A stretch of DNA of 39,944 nucleotides from Azoarcus sp. (GTDB lineage Bacteria; Pseudomonadota; Gammaproteobacteria; Burkholderiales; Rhodocyclaceae): positions 1 to 39,944 of the forward strand of contig JAIRMC010000004.1 in assembly GCA_031258965.1 (NCBI GenBank), given 5' to 3'. Positions 34,643 to 39,944 of this stretch are shown in pieces (the stretch's first letter is position 1; every line of letters begins with the position of its first letter). Position numbers and translations under genes: made by a program. The notes below the pieces were generated by a model. The model saw only the letters and a program-made list of their open reading frames with translations. It was not told the DNA's origin and did no database searches.

Positions 34643-35834
34643 TTCCCCGATCCACCTGCATCCGCCCGCCATCCTGTGTGCGGCGGGCGACGATCTCGCC
34701 GCCGTGCGCGACTCCCTGTTTGCCGGGCGCAGTCCGGGCATGCGGACGACCGACGCTTACAGCCCGGGGCAGCCGTTGCGGCTCGGCCTGGTGGATACCT
34801 CTTTGCCGGAGGTGGATTTTTTGCCCGCGGCACAACGTTCCCGCAACAACGCCTTGATGCTGGCGGCGTTTTCCCGCATGGAGGCGCGCTATCGCAGGCT
34901 TGCCGCCGGCCTGCCCGCGACGCGGATCGCGGTGGTGATCGGTACCAGCACCTCGGGCATGTTTGAAGCGGAAAGTGCGATGAGGCAGCGTGTCGCGCAA
35001 GGCAACTGGCCAGGGGAATTCCACGTCCTGCAACAGGAGCTGGGTTCCCCGGCGATGATGTTGGCTGGGCAACTGGGCGTGACGGGGCCGACCTACGCGG
35101 TATCGACCGCCTGCACGTCCAGCGCCAAGGCACTGATTACTGCCGCCCGTCTCATTGAGGCCGACATGGCCGACCTCGTGCTGGCCGGGGGCGTGGACAC
35201 CATGACACGCTTCACCATCGCGGGCTTTTCGGCGCTGGAAGCAGTATCGCCCGAACCCTGCCTGCCGTTTTCGATAAACCGCAAGGGCATCAACATCGGC
35301 GAAGCCGCCGCGCTTTTCCTGTTGGGCCATGAACCTCCGCCCGATACGCCCCGCATCGGTCTCAGCGGTTGGGGGGAGAGTTCCGATGGTCATCACATCT
35401 CCGCGCCCGAGCCTACAGGCGCGGGCGCGAAACTGGCCATCGGGGCGGCGCTTGCGCGCGCGGACATCGACGCCAGGGCCGTTGGCTACGTCAACCTCCA
35501 CGGCACCGCCACGCGCCACAACGACGCCATGGAAAGCCGGGCAATGGCGGCGTTTTTCTCCGACGCCGTGCCAATGAGTTCGACGAAACCGCTGACCGGC
35601 CATACCCTCGGCGCGGCGGGGGCGTTGGAAGCGGCAATCTGCTGGCTGACGCTCGCCGACGAAGAACGCCGCTTGCCGCCGCAGATATGGGATGGCGCGC
35701 CCGACCCGGACAACCCGCCGCTACACCTAGTCAAGACGGGAGAGCGCGCCGCTTTGCCGTTAAAATACGCGCTTTCCACGTCTTTTGCCTTTGGCGGCAG
35801 CAACACGGCATTAATCCTGGAGAGAATGTCATGA
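34632..35834 (+). CDS. apeO: Beta-ketoacyl-ACP synthase (ApeO type)
   Basis: This 400-residue FabF/FabB-type condensing enzyme has a complete Cys-His-His triad: Cys in AVSTACTSSAKALIT, His in VNLHGTATRHNDAM, and His in KPLTGHTLGAAGALEAA. ALSTSFAFGGSNTALIL closes the fold. It extends the chain with malonyl-ACP. In E. coli its counterpart works as a heterodimer with the CLF-like ApeC, here at 23030. The ATG at 34632 overlaps the lipoprotein stop. The next gene overlaps it by 4 bases (ATGA). Confidence 0.92.
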   Translation: MKSDSPIHLHPPAILCAAGDDLAAVRDSLFAGRSPGMRTTDAYSPGQPLRLGLVDTSLPEVDFLPAAQRSRNNALMLAAFSRMEARYRRLAAGLPATRIAVVIGTSTSGMFEAESAMRQRVAQGNWPGEFHVLQQELGSPAMMLAGQLGVTGPTYAVSTACTSSAKALITAARLIEADMADLVLAGGVDTMTRFTIAGFSALEAVSPEPCLPFSINRKGINIGEAAALFLLGHEPPPDTPRIGLSGWGESSDGHHISAPEPTGAGAKLAIGAALARADIDARAVGYVNLHGTATRHNDAMESRAMAAFFSDAVPMSSTKPLTGHTLGAAGALEAAICWLTLADEERRLPPQIWDGAPDPDNPPLHLVKTGERAALPLKYALSTSFAFGGSNTALILERMS

Positions 35835-36313
35835 GCATCGACCGGCAAGGCGCGCGGGACTACCTGCCCATTGCCGATTACCTGGCGCATCGCGGTCGCA
35901 TCGTATTGCTCGACCGCGTGCTGGAACTCAGCGCGGAGCGCATCCTTTGCGCCGTCACCCTGCGGGAAGACAGCCCTTTCTGCCGGGCCGGACGGGTGCC
36001 CGCCTATGTCGGCATCGAATACATGGCCCAGTCCGTTGGTGCATTGATGGGCTGGCATGCCCGCAATAGAGGCGAATTGCCGAAAATCGGCTTTCTCACC
36101 TCCGTGCGCAAATTCTCCTTCGCGGGCGAGGCGGACGGTTTCAGCGTCGGCGCCACGCTCACCGTCGAGGCGCGGGAAGTCCTGCGCGATGATGACAGCG
36201 GACTGGGCGTCATGGCCTGCGCGATTTACCAGACCGGCGATGTCCCGATTGCGAGAGCGCAGTTGTCCGCCTACATGCCGAAAGACCTCGGCGCTTATTC
36301 AACGACAACATGA
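35831..36313 (+). CDS. apeP: 3-hydroxyacyl-ACP dehydratase (ApeP type)
   Basis: This 160-residue hotdog dehydratase has LPIADYLAHRGRIVLLDRVL with the expected catalytic His, then VPAYVGIEYMAQSVGALMGW as in FabA-like enzymes, and IGFLTSVRKFSFAGEA. It removes water from the 3-hydroxyacyl-ACP to give each new trans double bond. It probably acts with the dehydratase domain fused to the ligase at 25906, since APE systems use two such subunits. It begins within the KS stop (ATGA) and ends within the next start. Confidence 0.88.
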   Translation: MSIDRQGARDYLPIADYLAHRGRIVLLDRVLELSAERILCAVTLREDSPFCRAGRVPAYVGIEYMAQSVGALMGWHARNRGELPKIGFLTSVRKFSFAGEADGFSVGATLTVEAREVLRDDDSGLGVMACAIYQTGDVPIARAQLSAYMPKDLGAYSTTT

Positions 36314-37056
36314 ACACGACTCTCCTGGCAATCAGAAGTGTATTGGTGACGGGCGCCTCTCAGGGCATCGGCGAAGCCATCGCGCGGCGCGCGGCGGCGG
36401 ACGGGTTCCTGCCGGTATTGCATTGCCGCGGCCAGCGCGAACGCACGGAGCAATTGGCGGACGAGCTTGCCGGGCAAGTCGGCGCGCGTCCGCGCGTGCT
36501 GCAATTCGACATCGCCGACCGCGCCGCCACGAACGCGAGCCTTGCCGCCGACATCGAAGCGCACGGCGTTTATTATGGCGTCGTGTGCAATGCGGGCATT
36601 TCCGCCGACAACGCCTTTCCAGCCATGACCGGCGCGGAATGGGACAACGTGCTCGCCGTCAATCTGGATGGCTTCTACAATGTCTTGCGCCCGCTTGTCC
36701 TGCCCATGGTGCAGGCGCGCCGTTCCGGGCGCATCGTTACGCTGTCGTCGCTTTCCGGGCAGGCGGGCAATCGCGGCCAGGTCAATTACAGCGCCGCCAA
36801 GGCAGGCATCATCGGCGCCACCAAGGCGCTGGCAGTGGAGCTTGCCAGGCGGCGCATCACGGTCAATTGCGTCGCCCCTGGCCTGATCGACACCGATATG
36901 GTCGACCCCGGAATCATCGAACGCATCCTGCCGCTGATCCCCGTGCAGCGCGTGGGCAAACCCGAAGAAGTCGCCGCCGCCGTGGGCTTCCTGCTCTCCG
37001 ATGAGGCAGCCTACATCACGCGGCAAGTCATTGCCGTCAATGGAGGCATGCTGTGA
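36310..37056 (+). CDS. apeQ: 3-ketoacyl-ACP reductase (FabG-like, ApeQ type)
   Basis: This 248-residue short-chain dehydrogenase/reductase has the NADPH site SVLVTGASQGIGEAIARRAA, VCNAGIS, and the catalytic Ser-Tyr-Lys in TLSSLSGQAG and VNYSAAKAGIIGATKALA. The FabG-type C-terminus reads VAPGLIDTDMVD and AYITRQVIAVNGGML. It reduces the 3-keto group in each elongation round. It overlaps both neighbours by 4 bases. Confidence 0.93.
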   Translation: MNTTLLAIRSVLVTGASQGIGEAIARRAAADGFLPVLHCRGQRERTEQLADELAGQVGARPRVLQFDIADRAATNASLAADIEAHGVYYGVVCNAGISADNAFPAMTGAEWDNVLAVNLDGFYNVLRPLVLPMVQARRSGRIVTLSSLSGQAGNRGQVNYSAAKAGIIGATKALAVELARRRITVNCVAPGLIDTDMVDPGIIERILPLIPVQRVGKPEEVAAAVGFLLSDEAAYITRQVIAVNGGML

Positions 37057-38303
37057 GCCGGAACGCGAGCGGAAAGAGAGTGGTCGTCACCGGTATGGGC
37101 GGCATCAGCCCTCTGGGTTGCCGGTGGGACGAGATCGAAGCGCGCCTGCGCGCCTGCGAAAACACGGTGCGCGTCATCGACGACTGGCGGGACATCAAAA
37201 GGCTGAACACCTGCCTAGGCGCGCCCGCGGCGGATTTCGTCCTGCCGCCGGAGCGTTACAACCGCAAGACCATGCGCAGCATGGGCCGGGTGGCGATCCT
37301 TGCCTGTCGCGCCACCGAATTCGCGCTTGCCGACGCCGGGCTGCTGGAAGAAACCGCGTTTCTCACCTCTGGTCGTGTCGGCGTCTCCTACGGTTCCTCG
37401 GCGGGCGCCATGGACGCCATCGTTGGCTTCGCCCGCCTGCTCGACACCCGCGAGGTGGAGGGCCTCAACGCCAGCAGCTACATCCGCATGATGCCGCATA
37501 CCACTGTGGCCAACATCGCCGTCTTCTACGGCATCACGGGCAGGATGCATACCACCTCCAGCGCTTGCACCTCGGGCAGCCAGGGGATTGGCTATGCTTA
37601 TGAAAGCATTTTGCATGGCCATGCCGACGCGATGATCGCGGGCGGCGCCGATGAACTGTCGGTTGCCACGGTGGCGGTGTTCGATACTCTCTATGCCGCC
37701 AGCACGAAAGACGCCACGCCTCGACTCACCCCGCGCCCCTACGACCGCGACCGCGACGGACTGGTGATAGGCGAGGGCGGTTGCACGCTTATTCTGGAGG
37801 AATACGAACGCGCCAGGGCGCGCGGCGCAAGAATCCATGCCGAGCTTGTTGGTTACGGCACCAACTGCGATGGCGCCCACATCACGCAGCCGCGTTCCGA
37901 AACGCAGGCTATCTGCATGCGCTTGGCGCTTGCCTCCGCGCAGCTGCCGCCCGAGGCGATTGGCTACGTGAGCGGGCATGGCACCGCCACCGAACTGGGC
38001 GACATCGCCGAGAGCCGTGCCACGCACGAAGTCTTTGGTTCCCGCGTGCCGATCAGCTCGATAAAAAGCTACATGGGCCACACCCTGGGCGCGGCGGGTT
38101 CGCTGGAAGCATGGATGACTATCGGCATGATGCGCGCTAACTGGTTCGCTCCCACGATCAACCTGGAAAACGTCGATCCGCGCTGCGGAGAGCTGGACTA
38201 CATCACGGGCGCGGGACGCGGCCTGGAATGCGAATACATCATGAGCAACAACTTCGCTTTCGGCGGCGTCAATACATCGCTGATATTCAGGCGGACGCCC
38301 TGA
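37053..38303 (+). CDS. apeR: Beta-ketoacyl-ACP synthase (ApeR type)
   Basis: This 416-residue FabF-like condensing enzyme has an intact triad: Cys in TTSSACTSGSQGIGYAYES, His in GYVSGHGTATELGDI, and His in SYMGHTLGAAGSLEAWM. MSNNFAFGGVNTSLIF ends the fold. It differs from the KS at 34632, so the two likely handle different steps; priming of the aryl starter is one possibility. The start is GTG 37053, overlapping the reductase stop (GTGA). It is the last gene of the APE operon. Confidence 0.92.
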   Translation: MSRNASGKRVVVTGMGGISPLGCRWDEIEARLRACENTVRVIDDWRDIKRLNTCLGAPAADFVLPPERYNRKTMRSMGRVAILACRATEFALADAGLLEETAFLTSGRVGVSYGSSAGAMDAIVGFARLLDTREVEGLNASSYIRMMPHTTVANIAVFYGITGRMHTTSSACTSGSQGIGYAYESILHGHADAMIAGGADELSVATVAVFDTLYAASTKDATPRLTPRPYDRDRDGLVIGEGGCTLILEEYERARARGARIHAELVGYGTNCDGAHITQPRSETQAICMRLALASAQLPPEAIGYVSGHGTATELGDIAESRATHEVFGSRVPISSIKSYMGHTLGAAGSLEAWMTIGMMRANWFAPTINLENVDPRCGELDYITGAGRGLECEYIMSNNFAFGGVNTSLIFRRTP

Positions 38304-38317
38304 GCGCCACGGGTTTT

Positions 38318-38647
38318 TCAGGCAAACGGCAGTTTCACGCCCGGCGGTAGTCCCACCAGCCCTTTTGCCACGCTCGTCGCAATCTCTTCCCGTTTTTTCA
38401 TGCATTGGCTGGTGGCATCGTTGATGGCTTCGATCAGCGCAGCCTCGAACTTTTCCTTATCGCCGATGATCGCCGGATCGATGTCGGTTTTGATCGCCTT
38501 GTAGGAACAATTCATAGTGATTTTGATTGCGTCATTTCCGGCTTTGCCTTCAACTTGCAGGACATCCAGATTGTTTTGCACGGACTGGATGCCGCTTTGT
38601 ACGCTGTCCTGTACGGACTTGGCCTGTTGCAACAGATTCTTGATCAT
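38318..38647 (-). CDS. YbaB/EbfC-like protein
   Basis: This 109-residue protein aligns by eye with the YbaB/EbfC nucleoid-associated family. The shared features are the coiled N-terminal helix LLQQAKSVQDSVQSGIQSVQ, LQVEGKAGNDAIKITMNCSY, DIDPAIIGDKEKFEAALIEA and the C-terminal LVGLPPGVKLPFA, where E. coli YbaB ends LPPGFKMPF. It has a good ribosome binding site (AGAGAGGG) and is transcribed towards the APE operon, converging with only 14 bases between. The normal ybaB sits next to dnaX and recR, so this is probably a paralog. Its link to the APE genes, if any, is unknown. Confidence 0.78.
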   Translation of the reverse strand: MIKNLLQQAKSVQDSVQSGIQSVQNNLDVLQVEGKAGNDAIKITMNCSYKAIKTDIDPAIIGDKEKFEAALIEAINDATSQCMKKREEIATSVAKGLVGLPPGVKLPFA

Positions 38648-38780
38648 ATGCCCTCTCTTTTCGACAGATATGGATTGAATCCAGGTTGGATTACGCTTTG
38701 GATGCGTATCTGCATAGTAACATCATTCCTGCCCGGGAGCCGCCCGGCGCTATTCATATGTTTGCCGCAAGCGGGGAAGC

Positions 38781-39944
38781 CTACGCCACGTCCTGGCTGG
38801 CGAGGTATTCCTCGTAGCTGCCGCGGTAATCGGTGATGGCGCCGTCGAGTTTGATTTCGATGATGCGGGTGGCGAGCGAGCTGACGAATTCGCGGTCGTG
38901 GGAGATGAAGATGAGCGTGCCGGTGAATTTTTCCAGGCCGCTGTTGAGCGACTCGATGGATTCCATGTCCAGGTGATTGGTTGGTTCGTCCATCAAGAGC
39001 ACGTTGGGGCGCGAGAGCATGAGCTTGCCGAAAAGCATCCGCCCCTGTTCGCCGCCTGAAATGACCCTGACCGGTTTTTTGACCTCGTCGCCTGAAAAGA
39101 GCAGCCGCCCCAGGGTGCCGCGCAGCAGGGTTTCGACTTCCTCGCCGGTGCTGGCGGCGCTGATGCGAGCGTAATCGGCAATCCATTCAGTGAGACTCGT
39201 GTCCCGCGCGAATTCAGCGGCGTGATCCTGCGCGAAGTAGCCGGGCCGGGCTTTCTCCGCCCACTTCACGCTGCCGCGCTGCGGGGCCAGCCCGCCGAGC
39301 GCCTCGCCCGCCAGCAGTTTGATGAGGGTGGTTTTGCCCACGCCATTTTCGCCTATGATGGCGACTTTTTCGCCCGCCTCGATAGCGATGGAGAAGCGGT
39401 CGATGACCGGGCGATCCATCGCGGGGTAAGCAAAGCGGATATTGTCGACCTCGCAGGCCAGCCGGTGGAGTTTGTCCTTGTCGTCGACCTCGAAGCGGAT
39501 CCACGGATACTGGCGCGATGAGGGTTTGACGTCTTCGGGTTTGAGTTTGTCGATGAGCTTGAGGCGGCTGGTAGCCTGTTTGGCCTTGGATTTGTTGGCC
39601 GAGAAGCGCCGCACGAATTCCTGCAACCCGGCGATTTTTTCCTTGGCGCGGGCGTTGGCCGCCGATTGGCGCTGGCGCGCGAGGGTGGAAGCTTCCATGT
39701 AGTCGTCGTAGTTGCCCGGATAGATGGTAATGGCGCCGTAGTCGAGGTCGGCCATGTGGGTACAGACCTGGTTGAGAAAATGGCGGTCGTGGGAAATGAT
39801 GACCATCGTGCAGTTGCGCTCGTTCAGCACGTCTTCCAGCCAGCGGATGGTGTTGATGTCCAGATTGTTGGTCGGCTCGTCGAGCAGCAGGATGTCGGGA
39901 TTGGCGAAAAGCGCCTGGCAAAGCAGTACCCGGAGCTTCCAGCC
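38781..39944 (-). CDS. ybiT: ABC-F ATPase, YbiT type (C-terminal part; start outside window)
   Basis: The visible 387 residues start inside the first ATPase domain ([13 protein letters not shown], then [20 protein letters not shown]). The linker region contains [20 protein letters not shown]. The complete second domain has Walker [19 protein letters not shown], signature [17 protein letters not shown], and Walker [20 protein letters not shown] with [17 protein letters not shown]. It lacks membrane segments, as ABC-F proteins do, and would act at the ribosome as a translation factor. The DINTIRWLE and [10 protein letters not shown] forms match YbiT best among E. coli ABC-F proteins. The gene runs off the right edge, so about the first quarter is missing. 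Confidence 0.92.
   Translation of the reverse strand, partial: GWKLRVLLCQALFANPDILLLDEPTNNLDINTIRWLEDVLNERNCTMVIISHDRHFLNQVCTHMADLDYGAITIYPGNYDDYMEASTLARQRQSAANARAKEKIAGLQEFVRRFSANKSKAKQATSRLKLIDKLKPEDVKPSSRQYPWIRFEVDDKDKLHRLACEVDNIRFAYPAMDRPVIDRFSIAIEAGEKVAIIGENGVGKTTLIKLLAGEALGGLAPQRGSVKWAEKARPGYFAQDHAAEFARDTSLTEWIADYARISAASTGEEVETLLRGTLGRLLFSGDEVKKPVRVISGGEQGRMLFGKLMLSRPNVLLMDEPTNHLDMESIESLNSGLEKFTGTLIFISHDREFVSSLATRIIEIKLDGAITDYRGSYEEYLASQDVA

Overview
This looks like chromosome from a GC-rich betaproteobacterium, most likely in or near the Rhodocyclales. The grounds are the gyrA-serC pair, PrsK/PrsR and a sugar transferase of the XrtA/PEP-CTERM exopolysaccharide system, and an aryl polyene (APE) pigment locus of the kind I recall from Azoarcus-like genomes. 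The species cannot be fixed from the sequence alone.

Left edge (1-484): the start of a tyrosine-type integrase gene reads out of the window on the minus strand, just beyond the 3' end of a tRNA-Leu(CAG). This is the usual boundary of a tRNA-integrated genomic island, whose body would lie to the left. Then come rnr and rlmB (523-3514), overlapping and probably co-transcribed. Next is an envelope/exopolysaccharide block (3761-10041): a PEP-CTERM-type undecaprenyl-phosphate sugar transferase, the histidine kinase PrsK, the sigma-54 activator PrsR, and a TviB-type nucleotide-sugar dehydrogenase. No exosortase or PEP-CTERM substrate was recognised here.

Iron section (10097-13554): a Fur-box-like site and two strong leader hairpins precede an apparent three-gene operon made of a small unknown gene, a divergent ribosomal protein S4 and another small unknown gene. 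It converges on tonB-exbB-exbD (minus strand), which has its own Fur-like site. An iron-regulated alternative S4 is the least expected arrangement in the window.

Housekeeping section (13774-22116): gyrA-serC, a PduO-type cobalamin adenosyltransferase, pssA (minus, with a long acidic tail), an orphan sulfate-binding protein, and a succinate/acetyl-CoA:CoA transferase (minus). Two copies of a dispersed inverted-repeat element lie between genes.

APE section (22582-38303): 19 co-directional genes encode a complete-looking type II PKS for an aryl polyene. They comprise a small exported protein, a chain-length-factor-like KS, an acyltransferase, two ACPs, a membrane protein, an aryl-AMP ligase fused to a dehydratase, a GT2 glycosyltransferase, an LpxL-like acyltransferase, a thioesterase, a LolA-like carrier, an MMPL exporter, a flavin halogenase-like enzyme, a DUF3261 lipoprotein, a KS, a dehydratase, a ketoreductase and a second KS (18 reading frames, 19 if the fused ligase and dehydratase are counted separately). 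Ligase, ACPs, KS/CLF, KR and DH would build the polyene. The acyltransferases, glycosyltransferase, LolA-like protein, exporter and lipoprotein would anchor it in the outer membrane. The halogenase-like enzyme suggests a halogenated, xanthomonadin-like product. No gene for making the aryl starter was found here. The window ends with a YbaB-like protein and the 3' part of a YbiT-type ABC-F ATPase, both on the minus strand.
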